A stretch of 18,122 bases of DNA from an uncultured SAR116 cluster alpha proteobacterium (GTDB lineage Bacteria; Pseudomonadota; Alphaproteobacteria; Puniceispirillales; Puniceispirillaceae): positions 1 to 18,122 of the forward strand of contig CABYOG010000019.1 in NCBI GenBank assembly GCA_902520575.1, written 5' to 3'. Shown here piece by piece: positions 7,634-18,122 of this stretch. The position numbers were made by a program, and so were the translations under genes. The notes under the pieces were generated by a model. That model ran no database searches and had not been told where the DNA came from. It worked only from the letters and a program-made list of their open reading frames with translations. The stretch's first letter is position 1. Every line of letters begins with the position of its first letter.

Positions 7634-9151
7634 ATGATGCCTAATCATGTTTTCTCATTTGTAATAGATAATGAGTGCAAAAGTGTAGTTGTCCGGCGTG
7701 GTATAGATACAGCGCTCTTAGTCCGTTATGCATTAATGATAGCATTCGTGGCCTTATCGGTCGTTCTAGGCGGTCAGAGTGCTGCGTCAGCTGAACGTCC
7801 TGATAGTTTTGCTGACTTAGCTGAAAAGCTGTCTCCAGCTGTTGTAAATATTTCAACCACGATGGTTGTTAACGACAATAATCGCCCCCAAATGCCTCAA
7901 TTTCCAGAGGGTTCACCCTTTGAAGACTTCTTCAAGGAGTTTCAGGACAGGGGTGAGCCGTCTAGGCGTGCCCAGTCTCTTGGTTCAGGTTTTATTATCG
8001 ATGCAGCAGGAATTGTTGTTACTAATAACCACGTGATTGAAAATGCTGATGAGATCTCTGTGGTGTTGGCCAATGATGAGAGTTTTAAGGCGAAAGTCAT
8101 TGGCCGTGATGCGAAGACGGATATTGCTGTATTGCAAATAGATCCTGGAGATTCAAAATTAACCGCAGTTTCTTTTGGAAACTCGGACGGGTTACGGGTC
8201 GGTGATTGGGTTATGGCTATCGGTAACCCGTTTGGTCTTGGCGGAACGGTGACAGCGGGAATTGTATCTGCAAGAGGGCGTGACATCGGCTCTGGACCTT
8301 ATGATGATTTCATTCAGACTGATGCGTCTATAAATCGCGGAAATTCTGGTGGACCTCTCTTCAATCTGGATGGAGAGGTCATAGGCATTAATACCGCCAT
8401 ATTTTCCCAAACTGGTGGTTCAGTCGGCATAGGTTTTGCCATTTCAGCGAATCTGGCGACGCAAGTTGTTGGCCAGTTGCAGGACTATGGACGTACACGC
8501 CGCGGATGGCTAGGCGTTTTTATTCAAGAAGTTACCGAGGATATAGCAGATAGCCTTGGCCTTGATTTCGCCAAAGGGGCCCTGATTGCTTCCGTTACGG
8601 AAGCTGGACCTGCTGATGAAGCGGGCCTGCAGGCAGGTGATGTCATCATCCGTTTCGATGGCAAAGACGTCGTTAAAAGCCGAGACTTACCACGCATTGT
8701 AGCGGAAACGCCTGTTGAAGCGACAGTTGATGTTGAGGTTATACGAGGCGGAGAGCGGCAAACATTATCTGTAACGTTAGGTGAGCTTGAGCAAGCAGAA
8801 AATGGTGGGTTACTGTCACGGGCTCAGACGAAAGATAAAACAAATGACACTAGGATTGAAAACATTGGCCTTACTGTTGCGCCACTTACTGAAGAGTTAG
8901 TTGAAAAATTTGATTTGGACACAGGCGCGACTGGCATTGTGGTGGTTGATGTTACAGATGAAAGTCCAGCGGCTGACAAAGGTGTGCAACCTGGAGATAT
9001 AATCCGTCGTCTTAATCAATCTGCCATTACATCAGTTGAAAAGTTGGTTGAAGGCATTGATAGCGCGAAAAAAGAAGGCCGCAAAGGTGTACTGATGCTT
9101 ATTGAAAGTGATGGGCAAACCAGATTTGTGCAAATCAGTTTTGATGAGTAA
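7634..9151 (+). CDS. DegP/Do-family periplasmic serine protease with two PDZ domains
   Basis: Exported HtrA-type protease/chaperone that degrades or holds misfolded envelope proteins. The 505-residue product has a signal peptide with a long N-region (about 1-34), a hydrophobic core (about 35-47) and a plausible cleavage after ASA (residue 53). The trypsin-like domain carries the triad His133 (TNNHV), Asp163 (KTDIAVL) and Ser238 (GNSGGPL). PDZ1 spans about 288-382 (GWLGV, AGLQAGDVI) and PDZ2 about 410-500 (GVQPGDII). Two adjacent ATGs (7634, 7637) follow AGGA at 7626-7629; the second has the better spacing, so the true start may be one codon later. It lies 168 bp after hflC and ends at a strong terminator. 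degP, degQ and mucD cannot be told apart here. Confidence 0.95.
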   Translation: MMPNHVFSFVIDNECKSVVVRRGIDTALLVRYALMIAFVALSVVLGGQSAASAERPDSFADLAEKLSPAVVNISTTMVVNDNNRPQMPQFPEGSPFEDFFKEFQDRGEPSRRAQSLGSGFIIDAAGIVVTNNHVIENADEISVVLANDESFKAKVIGRDAKTDIAVLQIDPGDSKLTAVSFGNSDGLRVGDWVMAIGNPFGLGGTVTAGIVSARGRDIGSGPYDDFIQTDASINRGNSGGPLFNLDGEVIGINTAIFSQTGGSVGIGFAISANLATQVVGQLQDYGRTRRGWLGVFIQEVTEDIADSLGLDFAKGALIASVTEAGPADEAGLQAGDVIIRFDGKDVVKSRDLPRIVAETPVEATVDVEVIRGGERQTLSVTLGELEQAENGGLLSRAQTKDKTNDTRIENIGLTVAPLTEELVEKFDLDTGATGIVVVDVTDESPAADKGVQPGDIIRRLNQSAITSVEKLVEGIDSAKKEGRKGVLMLIESDGQTRFVQISFDE

Positions 9152-9173
9152 GTCAAGTTTGTTCAAAGTACTG

Positions 9174-9203
9174 AAAAAGCCGGCGATGCGCGCCGGCTTT
9201 TTT
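9174..9203. terminator. Bidirectional rho-independent terminator between degP and serB
   Basis: A perfect 7-bp GC stem (GCCGGCG 9179-9185 with CGCCGGC 9191-9197) and 5-nt loop are flanked by five A on the left (9174-9178) and six T on the right (9198-9203). It therefore acts as a canonical terminator on both strands. It sits 22 bp after the degP stop and 14 bp from the convergent serB stop, so it ends both genes. Confidence 0.93.
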
Positions 9204-9217
9204 GTCTTTCAGCAAGT

Positions 9218-10147
9218 CTAGCTGGTTGAAAATTCAGCTGAATGATATCCTTGAAGATATAGCAAGCCAGTCAGATCAGTGTGATTGAGTTGCAGCTCTA
9301 TTTTTTTACGAAGCGTAGGCTTACCGTGAAACGCCACTCCCATCCCTGCATGTTTCAGCATGGCCATATCGTTTGCACCATCGCCGACACAAAGGCAGTC
9401 GTCAGGTTTGAGATCAAATTTTTTGATATAGTGCTCCAGAAATCTGAGTTTTGCCTGTTGGTCTAGAATCGGAGGAACTGCCTTACCTGTCAGCATGCCA
9501 TTTGAAATACCCATGATATTGCTGTGATGATCTGTAAATCCCAGTTGATGGGCGATTGCGCCACTTAGAAACGTAAACCCACCTGATACAAGGTAACAAT
9601 GTGCACCATGTGCGCGCATTGTGCCAACCAGTTCATGTGCGCCATCTGTTATTTTTGTGTTTTTCACAACCTGGTGAAGCAGCGTCTCAGGCTGGCCATT
9701 CAGAAAGCTTAAACGGGCGGATAAGGCCTCTTGAAAATCCAATTCACCAGCCATCGCTCTTTTAGTAATTGGAATTATTTTATCAGCAACTCCTGCCAAG
9801 TCTGCAAGTTCATCAAGAGACTCATCTTTTATGATAGTCGCATCCATATCAGCCAAAAGAAGTCTTTTTTTGCGTCTAATGTGCCCCGAAATTATGTTTA
9901 CATCAATCTGAGCTAGATTTGCTTTTGTTCTGATTTCCATTATTGATAGGTGATTAGAATAACGGGCTTCAAGGGCAACACTTGATGAGCTATCAGTGCT
10001 AAGGACAGTGTAGCTAGTCAAATCTATTTGCTGTGCGAAATCTGATAGGGCTCTGGTAGAATTTTGGTCTGAATTGAGTGTTGAAAACACAATAATCGAT
10101 TGCCTACTTGACTCTTGCCTGACTACATCTTGCGTGGCTTTGTCCAA
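9218..10147 (-). CDS. serB: Phosphoserine phosphatase (SerB)
   Basis: Hydrolyses phosphoserine to L-serine, the last step of serine biosynthesis. The 309-residue product has an N-terminal region of about 90 residues without catalytic motifs, then a HAD-family domain. Its motifs are DMDAT (nucleophile Asp100, Asp102, Thr104), DES with Glu109, LVSGGF (Ser188), Lys233 in QAKLRF, and GDGANDM (Asp256, Asp260). The start is an apparent TTG at 10147, supported by AAAGGA about nine bases upstream; no upstream ATG is available, and the first in-frame ATG (residue 70) would cut deep into the N-terminal region. It diverges from miaA with 19 bp between starts and shares the degP terminator. Confidence 0.94.
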   Translation of the reverse strand: MDKATQDVVRQESSRQSIIVFSTLNSDQNSTRALSDFAQQIDLTSYTVLSTDSSSSVALEARYSNHLSIMEIRTKANLAQIDVNIISGHIRRKKRLLLADMDATIIKDESLDELADLAGVADKIIPITKRAMAGELDFQEALSARLSFLNGQPETLLHQVVKNTKITDGAHELVGTMRAHGAHCYLVSGGFTFLSGAIAHQLGFTDHHSNIMGISNGMLTGKAVPPILDQQAKLRFLEHYIKKFDLKPDDCLCVGDGANDMAMLKHAGMGVAFHGKPTLRKKIELQLNHTDLTGLLYLQGYHSAEFSTS

Positions 10148-10166
10148 TCAAGTAAATCCTTTGCTT

Positions 10167-11099
10167 ATGGCACAGCTTAATTCCTCAGCAGACTATATTA
10201 TCTTGGCAGGCCCAACGGCAAGCGGCAAATCAGCAATTGCCCTTGATTTAGCCGCAGAAATTGATGGCGTCATTATCAATGCTGACTCGATGCAGGTCTA
10301 TAAAGACCTTCATATTCTTACAGCTAGGCCAACCGACGCCGATGAAGCATTGCGGCCACATAGGCTATATGGTGCTGTTGATGGGGCTGAACGGTATTCA
10401 GTCGGGCATTGGCTGCGCGATGTGCAAGAAATTGTTCAGCAGGTGCGCACCCAAGGTCGCTGGCCGATACTAGTGGGTGGAACGGGGCTTTATTTGAAAG
10501 CAGCAGAATATGGTCTCTCATCAATCCCAGATGTTCCTCGTGTTGTGCGCGCAAAAGCGACTTCTCTTTATTTTGAGCATGGGGGCGAAGACTGTCTGGA
10601 AAGGCTGCGTGAACAGGATCCTGTGATTGCAAATCGTCTTCAGCCTGGCGATAAACAGCGTGTTATTCGCGCTCTTGAGGTTGTCATGCATACTGGAAAG
10701 CCATTGTCCTATTGGCAAGCACTTCCCCGTCAGGGTGGCTTAAAAGGTCGTGCCTTTAAGCTGGCTCATATTCCTGATCGTCAAATAATTTATGAATGGA
10801 TAGATAGACGTTTTGAAAATATGGTAAACGGTGGTGGTCTCCAAGAGGTTGAAAAACTTGTCTCGCGAGGGCTTTCAGCTGATTTGCCTGTCATGAGAGC
10901 TTTAGGCGTACCTGCTCTGTCAGCTTATTTAAGGGGGGATTTTGACAAACAAAGGGCAATTTATCTCGGTTGCCGGGATACTCGGCACTATGCGAAGAGA
11001 CAAATCACATGGTTAAGAAATAATTTTATTTCAAATTATGAGAACAACGAGATATATTCAAATAAAATTTGTCAAAAAATCTTTCCAAAAATTTTATAA
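10167..11099 (+). CDS. miaA: tRNA dimethylallyltransferase (MiaA)
   Basis: Transfers a dimethylallyl group to N6 of A37 in tRNAs reading UNN codons. The 310-residue product has the P-loop GPTASGKS (15-22), NADSMQVY (38-45), the LTARPT block (51-56), VGGTGLYLKA and YAKRQITWLRN near the end. The ATG at 10167 places the P-loop at the usual distance from the N-terminus; the open frame further upstream uses a TTG and runs antisense into serB, so it is rejected. No clear Shine-Dalgarno precedes the ATG. The last 20 residues (Asn/Ile/Lys-rich) are markedly AT-rich and look like an unconserved tail. Confidence 0.95.
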   Translation: MAQLNSSADYIILAGPTASGKSAIALDLAAEIDGVIINADSMQVYKDLHILTARPTDADEALRPHRLYGAVDGAERYSVGHWLRDVQEIVQQVRTQGRWPILVGGTGLYLKAAEYGLSSIPDVPRVVRAKATSLYFEHGGEDCLERLREQDPVIANRLQPGDKQRVIRALEVVMHTGKPLSYWQALPRQGGLKGRAFKLAHIPDRQIIYEWIDRRFENMVNGGGLQEVEKLVSRGLSADLPVMRALGVPALSAYLRGDFDKQRAIYLGCRDTRHYAKRQITWLRNNFISNYENNEIYSNKICQKIFPKIL

Positions 11100-11104
11100 A
11101 ATAT

Positions 11105-11132
11105 TTGACTTTGGCACAGTTTTTGTTGTAAA
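11105..11132 (+). promoter_or_regulatory. Possible promoter of ilvBN
   Basis: TTGACT (11105-11110) is followed 16 bp later by TGTAAA (11127-11132), matching sigma-70 in 5 of 6 and 4 of 6 positions. It lies just after the miaA stop and would give a leader of about 120 nt before ilvB containing a run of nine T near 11157-11165. No clear attenuator hairpin or regulatory peptide was found in that leader. Confidence 0.35.
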
Positions 11133-11262
11133 TACACGCTTTATTATATCAGGCACTTTTTTTTTATACATAGCAAAAACCGAATGCTGAGGACGATCAA
11201 TTTAGGCTGTTGGACTAGAAATGAGATCGTTTTCTGGAGAATTTGATAGGAAATAAAACACA

Positions 11263-13050
11263 ATGAATATTGAACAGACCAAGTCCGTGCCTCAGATGAT
11301 GGAAGGCGCAGAGCTGATTCTAAAAGTATTGGAAAATCAGGGGGTTGAGGTAATTTTTGGTTATCCCGGTGGGGCCGTTTTACCAATTTATGATGCGTTA
11401 TTCCGAAATAATTCTATCCGTCATATTCTGGTTCGTCATGAACAAGCAGCTGTTCATGCGGCGGAGGGTTATGCACGCTCTACGGGGAAGGTGGGTGTGG
11501 TGCTTGTAACATCTGGCCCCGGCGCAACAAACGCCGTTACAGGGTTGACAGACGCAATGATGGATTCTGTTCCGATCGTTTGTTTGACCGGGCAAGTTCC
11601 TAGCCATCTAATCGGCACAGACGCTTTTCAGGAAGCTGACACATCAGGTATCACACGCCCATGCACTAAACATAACTATCTTTGTAAATCGAGTGCGAAT
11701 TTACAAGCTAATGTTGAGGAGGCGTTCCATGTTGCGCGTTCAGGTCGGCCAGGGCCTGTTGTCATTGACTTGCCAAAAGATATTCAATTGCTTGACGCGC
11801 CCTTCGTTGAAGGCGGTGTGCTCAGTGCAAATAAGCAGCGCTATAAGCCCCGCGTAAAACCTGCGGCTGAGCAGATTAAAAAGGCGGTAAAATTGATGAA
11901 GAAGGCCAAGCGGCCCATTATCTATGGCGGCGGCGGCTTGGTCAATTCAGGACCAGAAGCTTCAGAAAAGTTAAGAGAGCTTGTAGCCCAGACGGGTTGG
12001 CCCTCAACACTGACTTTAATGGGGCTTGGCGCGCTGTCTGCAGATGACCCGCACTTTCTAGGTATGCTAGGCATGCATGGCACCTATGAAGCAAATATGG
12101 CCATGCATCAGTGTGATTTCATGTTAAATATTGGGGCGCGGTTTGATGATAGGGTTACGGGCCGCCTAAACGCTTTCTCACCTAGTTCTGTAAAGGTACA
12201 TGCTGATATTGACCCATCATCGATTGGCAAGGTCGTCCAGGTGGATGTGGGGATTATTGGAGATGCAGGCGCGGTTTTGGATGCACTGCTTGCTGAATTA
12301 AAGAAGGAGAGCTTTGCGCCAAATGCGAAGGCGCTGTCTGGATGGTGGAAACAGATTAATGAATGGCGAAGTCGTGATTGTCTAAAATTTGTACAGTCTG
12401 GTCAGGTCATTAAACCACAAAATGCAGTAAAGCGCTTATATGAGCTCTCGCGCGAGCGCGATATTTATATCACAACTGAGGTCGGCCAGCATCAAATGTG
12501 GGCGGCACAATATTTTGGTTTTCATCAGCCTAACAGATGGATGACTTCAGGCGGATTGGGTACGATGGGCTACGGCCTGCCTTCTGCGGTGGGAACACAA
12601 ATTGCGCATCCGGAAGCTACAGTCATTGACATATCTGGTGAAGCTTCTTTTCTCATGAACATGCAAGAACTGTCAACGATCGCGCAATATAGATTGCCAG
12701 TTAAGGTTTTCATTCTCAATAATGAATGGATGGGTATGGTTCGCCAGTGGCAGGAACTGAATCATGGCTCACGCTATTCGGAGAGTTACAGCGCGTCCCT
12801 TCCAGACTTTGTCAAATTAGCTGAGACCTTCGGCATGAAAGGATTGCGTGCCTCGAATATCGACCAACTCGATGATGTGATAACAGCTATGCTGGATGCT
12901 GATGGGCCTGTGATTGCAGATATCTGCATAGAGAAAGAAGAGAATTGTTTTCCAATGATCCCATCAGGTGCTGCACATAACGAAATGATCTTGAGCGCTA
13001 CGGATGAAGGGTCAAATTCTGTGTCTGATGAAGGCAAGTTACTTGTCTGA
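11263..13050 (+). CDS. ilvB: Acetolactate (acetohydroxyacid) synthase, large catalytic subunit
   Basis: Thiamine-diphosphate enzyme that condenses two pyruvates, or pyruvate with 2-oxobutyrate, in the first common step of valine, leucine and isoleucine synthesis. The 595-residue product has the N-terminal Pyr domain with YPGGAVLPIYD and the catalytic Glu60 in RHEQAAVHAAEGYARSTG. The central domain includes GARFDDRVTG (291-300). The C-terminal PP domain has GGLGTMGYGLP (430-440) and the Mg/ThDP motif GEAS...NN (459-487). The usual first Asp of that motif is Glu here, a variant I recall from other alphaproteobacterial IlvB. The start follows AGGA at 11248-11251 with long spacing (11 nt). The small subunit follows after 82 bp. 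Confidence 0.97.
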   Translation: MNIEQTKSVPQMMEGAELILKVLENQGVEVIFGYPGGAVLPIYDALFRNNSIRHILVRHEQAAVHAAEGYARSTGKVGVVLVTSGPGATNAVTGLTDAMMDSVPIVCLTGQVPSHLIGTDAFQEADTSGITRPCTKHNYLCKSSANLQANVEEAFHVARSGRPGPVVIDLPKDIQLLDAPFVEGGVLSANKQRYKPRVKPAAEQIKKAVKLMKKAKRPIIYGGGGLVNSGPEASEKLRELVAQTGWPSTLTLMGLGALSADDPHFLGMLGMHGTYEANMAMHQCDFMLNIGARFDDRVTGRLNAFSPSSVKVHADIDPSSIGKVVQVDVGIIGDAGAVLDALLAELKKESFAPNAKALSGWWKQINEWRSRDCLKFVQSGQVIKPQNAVKRLYELSRERDIYITTEVGQHQMWAAQYFGFHQPNRWMTSGGLGTMGYGLPSAVGTQIAHPEATVIDISGEASFLMNMQELSTIAQYRLPVKVFILNNEWMGMVRQWQELNHGSRYSESYSASLPDFVKLAETFGMKGLRASNIDQLDDVITAMLDADGPVIADICIEKEENCFPMIPSGAAHNEMILSATDEGSNSVSDEGKLLV

Positions 13051-13132
13051 ACGAAATGCTGCACTTTCTCTGTTTCACATCTCTGAAAACTATAATGTTT
13101 TCTTACTTTAAATGAGAAGGACAACGTAAGCT

Positions 13133-13654
13133 ATGCTTGATACCTCTGTTTCAGAGCGACATACATTATCGATATTGGTGGACAATGAACCAGGTGTTCT
13201 GGCTAGAGTGGTTGGGTTGTTTTCAGGCCGAGGGTATAATATCGAAAGTTTGACTGTATCCGAAGTTGATGAAGCCAGACATCAATCGCGCATTTCTGTT
13301 GTGACATCGGGCACTCCAATAGTTATTGAACAGATTAAAAAGTTACTGGCCCGTCTGGTGCCTGTTCATTCAGTTCAGGATTTGACCATTGGATCAGCTC
13401 ATGTCGAACGCGAGCTTGCTCTAGTGAAAACTATGAACTCGGGTAATAAACGTGTTGAAGCTCTTCGTGTCGCTGACAGCTTTCGTGCGCGCACTCTGGA
13501 CTCAACGCTAAACAGCTTTGTGTTTGAGGTGACTGGTAACTCATCAAAAGTGACTGCTTTCATTGAATTGATGAGCTCGCTTGGTGATGTTGAAGTGGCC
13601 CGTACAGGTGTCTGTGGAATGACCAGAGGCAACAAAATTGATATGTCTTCATAG
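13133..13654 (+). CDS. ilvN: Acetolactate synthase, small regulatory subunit
   Basis: ACT-domain subunit that activates the catalytic subunit and confers feedback inhibition by valine. The 173-residue product has the ACT domain at about 10-85 (HTLSILVDNEPGVLARVVGLF, then GYNIESLTVS) and the C-terminal small-subunit domain (about 95-173). The length fits the ilvH-like small subunits of about 160-180 residues, so the symbol could equally be ilvH. An AAGGA lies upstream of the ATG with an 11-nt gap. It is very likely co-transcribed with ilvB. A 162-bp, partly AT-rich gap separates it from ilvC. Confidence 0.96.
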   Translation: MLDTSVSERHTLSILVDNEPGVLARVVGLFSGRGYNIESLTVSEVDEARHQSRISVVTSGTPIVIEQIKKLLARLVPVHSVQDLTIGSAHVERELALVKTMNSGNKRVEALRVADSFRARTLDSTLNSFVFEVTGNSSKVTAFIELMSSLGDVEVARTGVCGMTRGNKIDMSS

Positions 13655-13738
13655 CCAGCAATGTAAAACTGAGTTTTTTCTTTTTTTTCTGCGGTTCACA
13701 GTTTATTACCTTAGGTCAAAATATGAATGGATTGTTAA

Positions 13739-14836
<1,098 letters not shown>

Positions 14837-14915
14837 ACGTTTTCAAACTATCTTGTGCACCGAACGAGCCTTATCACTCGCCGATAACTGCTTGAATAAA
14901 TTTCTGATTTCAATA

Positions 14916-14932
14916 GGAATCGTAATGATTCC
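14916..14932. repeat. Inverted repeat GGAATC-N5-GATTCC between ilvC and mreB
   Basis: A perfect 6-bp stem with a 5-nt loop lies 79 bp after the ilvC stop. It is followed by a pyrimidine-rich CCCCTTCTTT rather than a clean T-run, so it is at best a weak terminator for ilvC and could instead be a protein-binding site in the mreB upstream region. Confidence 0.35.
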
Positions 14933-14955
14933 CCTTCTTTACATTTTGGCATTAA

Positions 14956-16071
<1,116 letters not shown>

Positions 16072-16078
16072 AGGTGCT

Positions 16079-16999
16079 ATGGCAGGCCGCAGCACAACGA
16101 AGCGCGCAAGCCAATCTAAGCGAGTAGCGCAGCTCTTTTATATTTTTCTTGCGTTTCTTCTTATACTCGTTGGAAAGGCAGATCTCCTAATTGTCCGAAC
16201 AGCTCAAAATGATATATCTGAGCTGTTTGCTCCATTATTTGATGTTGTATCCGCTCCCGTGAGAGCTGTTGAAACAATGTTTGAGGGGGTGCGCACTGTC
16301 GCTTCTTTGCGTGAGGAGGCCATGCATCTTCGCGCTGAAAATGACCGTCTAAAAAGATGGCAACGAAGGGCAGAGATTCTTGAGTCTGAAAACCTCCAAT
16401 TGCGGACTGTCCTGGGGGCTGTCATTCCGCCTGATCGTCAGGCTGTCACTGCTCGTGCAATCACTGCGCCCGGTAGTAGCTTTTCACATGCGATACAGGT
16501 TATGCATGGACCTGATAAAAATATTCAGCGGGGTGATCCTGTTGTTACAGCTAATGGACTTGTTGGTTATGTGATAGAAGTTGGGCGGCGTTTTTCGTGG
16601 GTTTTGCTTATCAGTGATGTGAATTCTCGTATACCTATTCTGCTATCGTCTTCATCTTGGCCTGGTTTAGCCATTGGCCAAAATTCAGGTATGCTATCTT
16701 TGAGCTTTTTACCACTGGAGGCAGTGCCAAAAGAAAATGAACTCGTGTTGACGTCAGGTCATGGTGAACTTTTGCCCGCAGGGCTCCCGGTCGGACGTGT
16801 GGTGACGGGCCGTGGACGAAGCTTTTATGTTGAACCCGCTGTAGATCTTCGCACGATTTCCTTTGTATCTATTTTAATTAGACCAGAAGGCAGTCAGTTT
16901 GACAGTGTTTCTGTTTTAGAGGAATTTTTTACTCCATTATCCGAAAGAGATGAAAGTCGCCTGCTAGAGGGTTTCAGCACAAAAGATGTTTTGCAATGA
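16079..16999 (+). CDS. mreC: Rod-shape-determining protein MreC
   Basis: Inner-membrane, mostly periplasmic protein that links MreB to PBP2/RodA. The 306-residue product has a basic cytoplasmic tail, one membrane segment (about 18-33), a coiled coil (about 75-110, LREEAMHLRAENDRLKRW) and the MreC beta-domain (about 120-280) with GDPVVTANGLVGYV, RIPILLSSS and VLTSGHGELLPAGLPVG. The frame is open from a TTG overlapping the mreB end; the ATG at 16079 has AAAGG four bases upstream and lies 7 bp after the mreB stop. Its stop overlaps the mreD start (ATGA at 16996-16999), showing translational coupling. Confidence 0.95.
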   Translation: MAGRSTTKRASQSKRVAQLFYIFLAFLLILVGKADLLIVRTAQNDISELFAPLFDVVSAPVRAVETMFEGVRTVASLREEAMHLRAENDRLKRWQRRAEILESENLQLRTVLGAVIPPDRQAVTARAITAPGSSFSHAIQVMHGPDKNIQRGDPVVTANGLVGYVIEVGRRFSWVLLISDVNSRIPILLSSSSWPGLAIGQNSGMLSLSFLPLEAVPKENELVLTSGHGELLPAGLPVGRVVTGRGRSFYVEPAVDLRTISFVSILIRPEGSQFDSVSVLEEFFTPLSERDESRLLEGFSTKDVLQ

Positions 17000-17538
17000 G
17001 TTTAGGGCCGCTAGATAGACCTGCTGATTTGCAGTCTGTTTTGCCAATCCAAGTGCTATGTGCATTGGGTGGCCTATTTATGGTTCTTGTTGAGGGGGCT
17101 CTGGCACATTGGTCAATTTTTCATAGCTCTTCGCCATTAATTGCATTGTGCTACATCTATTTCATGCAGATTGTGTATCCATTCAGGCTCTCGTTGTTAG
17201 CAGTTTTATTTATGGGGTTGTTTTCAGAAATTATGTTTTATCACATGTTGGGAATAAACTGCACAGCCTTCATCGCTGCTGCACTAGTGACACAATGGCG
17301 TGCAACGGTTCTCAGAGATGCAGATTTTATTGAACTATGGGCAAATTTCTCACTCATCGCAATATTGACTGGGGCAATAAAAATAGTGGTTTATTTTATA
17401 AGCTATTCTTCCATGCCGGACTTTTCCTCTCTGCTGCAACAGACAGGCATGACTGCATTATTATTTCCTGTGTGTTATGTAGTGCTTGTATCGATGTCGT
17501 CTATGCTAGCAAAAGTAATTGCTTTTCAGGCAGGGTAG
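16996..17538 (+). CDS. mreD: Rod-shape-determining protein MreD
   Basis: Small integral membrane component of the elongation complex. The 180-residue product is almost entirely hydrophobic with about five membrane segments (roughly 16-36, 44-60, 64-82, 90-100, 117-137 and 151-175 as hydrophobic stretches, some possibly re-entrant). Sequence motifs are weak, as usual in this family; the call rests on size, hydropathy and its position directly after mreC, with which it shares an ATGA overlap, and before mrdA. Confidence 0.88.
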   Translation: MSLGPLDRPADLQSVLPIQVLCALGGLFMVLVEGALAHWSIFHSSSPLIALCYIYFMQIVYPFRLSLLAVLFMGLFSEIMFYHMLGINCTAFIAAALVTQWRATVLRDADFIELWANFSLIAILTGAIKIVVYFISYSSMPDFSSLLQQTGMTALLFPVCYVVLVSMSSMLAKVIAFQAG

Positions 17539-17577
17539 AGTTGGGTATTTATCAAATGTTTTTTCAAGGTAAATACG

Positions 17578-18122
17578 ATGAAGAAACGTAAGGAGCAAAA
17601 AGAGCTTTCATCTACAATGACCCGGCGTATGCTGATGGTTGGAGCTGGTCAGATTCTTCTCGGCGCCACTCTCGTTGGTAAACTTTACCAATTGCAAATC
17701 TCTCAAACAGATAATTACCGTCGACTTTCAGAGCGCAATCAATTTGATAAACGTCTAATACAAGCCCCACGTGGTCGTCTTCTTGATGTTCATAACCGGC
17801 TGTTGGCAGGTAATTCAGAGGTATTCGAGCTTCGTGTGTTGCCCTCACGGGTAGCAGACTTGAACCTATGGCTCCGCCGTGTGGGGCAAATTGTTTGGCT
17901 TCGTCCAGCGGAAATAAAACGAATATTGAAAACTATTGCTGACCAGCCTGATTTTCTTGAAGTCACTGTTCGCACTAATCTCACTCAACGTGAACTATCA
18001 AAGCTGGCTGTTCTTTCACCAGTTCTTGAGGGAGTCTCTTTTCGTAAGGGGTTTAGGCGAATTTATCCACAAGGATGGATGACGGCGCATATTACAGGAT
18101 ATGTATCCCCCGCAAATAAACA
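17578..18122 (+). CDS. mrdA: Penicillin-binding protein 2 (MrdA), N-terminal part
   Basis: Class B transpeptidase that crosslinks lateral-wall peptidoglycan together with RodA. Only the first 181 codons are in the window. Visible are a basic cytoplasmic tail, TRRMLMVGAGQILLGATLVGKLYQLQI containing the membrane anchor (about 18-38), and the PBP-dimer-domain start ERNQFDKRLIQAPRGRLLD (52-70). Later come the conserved PQGWMTAHITGYVS region (about 165-178) and the continuing frame at the edge. The transpeptidase domain with SxxK lies outside. ATG 17578 has AAGGT seven bases upstream and is 39 bp after mreD, consistent with an mreBCD-mrdA operon. Confidence 0.93.
   Translation, partial: MKKRKEQKELSSTMTRRMLMVGAGQILLGATLVGKLYQLQISQTDNYRRLSERNQFDKRLIQAPRGRLLDVHNRLLAGNSEVFELRVLPSRVADLNLWLRRVGQIVWLRPAEIKRILKTIADQPDFLEVTVRTNLTQRELSKLAVLSPVLEGVSFRKGFRRIYPQGWMTAHITGYVSPANK

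Noticed and set aside
11184..11246. Twenty-codon frame in the ilvB leader with six branched-chain residues, considered as an attenuator peptide
   Set aside because: The Leu/Ile/Val codons are scattered rather than clustered, no Shine-Dalgarno precedes it, and no terminator/antiterminator pair is visible.
12637..12648. GEAS instead of GDGS in the IlvB thiamine-diphosphate motif, considered as a lost metal ligand
   Set aside because: This variant is, from memory, common in alphaproteobacterial acetolactate synthases, and the rest of the protein is intact.
13664..13690. AAAAC-TGA-GTTTT with T-rich tail after ilvN, considered as a terminator
   Set aside because: The stem is 5 bp, nearly all A-T, with a 3-nt loop; too weak to support.

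Overview
The window is an ordinary, densely packed chromosomal segment from a moderate-GC alphaproteobacterium. The best evidence for that assignment is a circularly permuted two-piece tmRNA gene, an alphaproteobacterial-type SspB, an IlvB with the GEAS variant of the thiamine-diphosphate motif, and the gene order thyA-folA / hflK-hflC-degP / serB / miaA / ilvB-ilvN-ilvC. From memory, that order is widespread in alphaproteobacteria. The fairly low GC and AT-rich intergenic regions would fit a marine lineage such as SAR116, but the window alone cannot settle this. I see no transposase, integrase, phage gene, CRISPR array or compositional island.

Layout. Bases 1-1581 (-) hold a class I fumarase that runs off the left edge. 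Bases 1661-2671 (-) hold sspB and, upstream of it on the same strand, ssrA (permuted tmRNA, tag ANDNTAPVAIAA). Divergent from ssrA, 2826-4198 (+) carries thyA-folA, the thymidylate/dihydrofolate cycle. Convergent with folA is mrp/apbC (4208-5314, -), an Fe-S carrier ATPase. Bases 5457-9151 (+) carry hflK, hflC and a DegP/Do-type protease, a membrane and periplasmic protein quality-control group, closed by a strong bidirectional terminator at 9174-9203. serB (9218-10147, -) and miaA (10167-11099, +) diverge with only 19 bp between their starts. Bases 11263-14836 (+) carry ilvB, ilvN and ilvC, the common steps of branched-chain amino-acid synthesis. Bases 15034-18122 (+) carry mreB-mreC-mreD and the start of mrdA (PBP2), the cell-elongation machinery, which runs off the right edge.

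How the genes work together. SspB is the adaptor that delivers tmRNA-tagged polypeptides to ClpXP, so ssrA and sspB form a neighbouring functional pair. HflKC (regulator of FtsH) and DegP extend the proteostasis theme. The rest is core metabolism and morphogenesis. No stretch above 300 bp lacks a gene. The intergenic gaps hold a few structures worth a look: a 19-bp tandem repeat before ilvC, mutually exclusive hairpins before mreB, and small palindromes before degP and between ssrA and thyA. I found no convincing new system; the findings are modest and scored accordingly.
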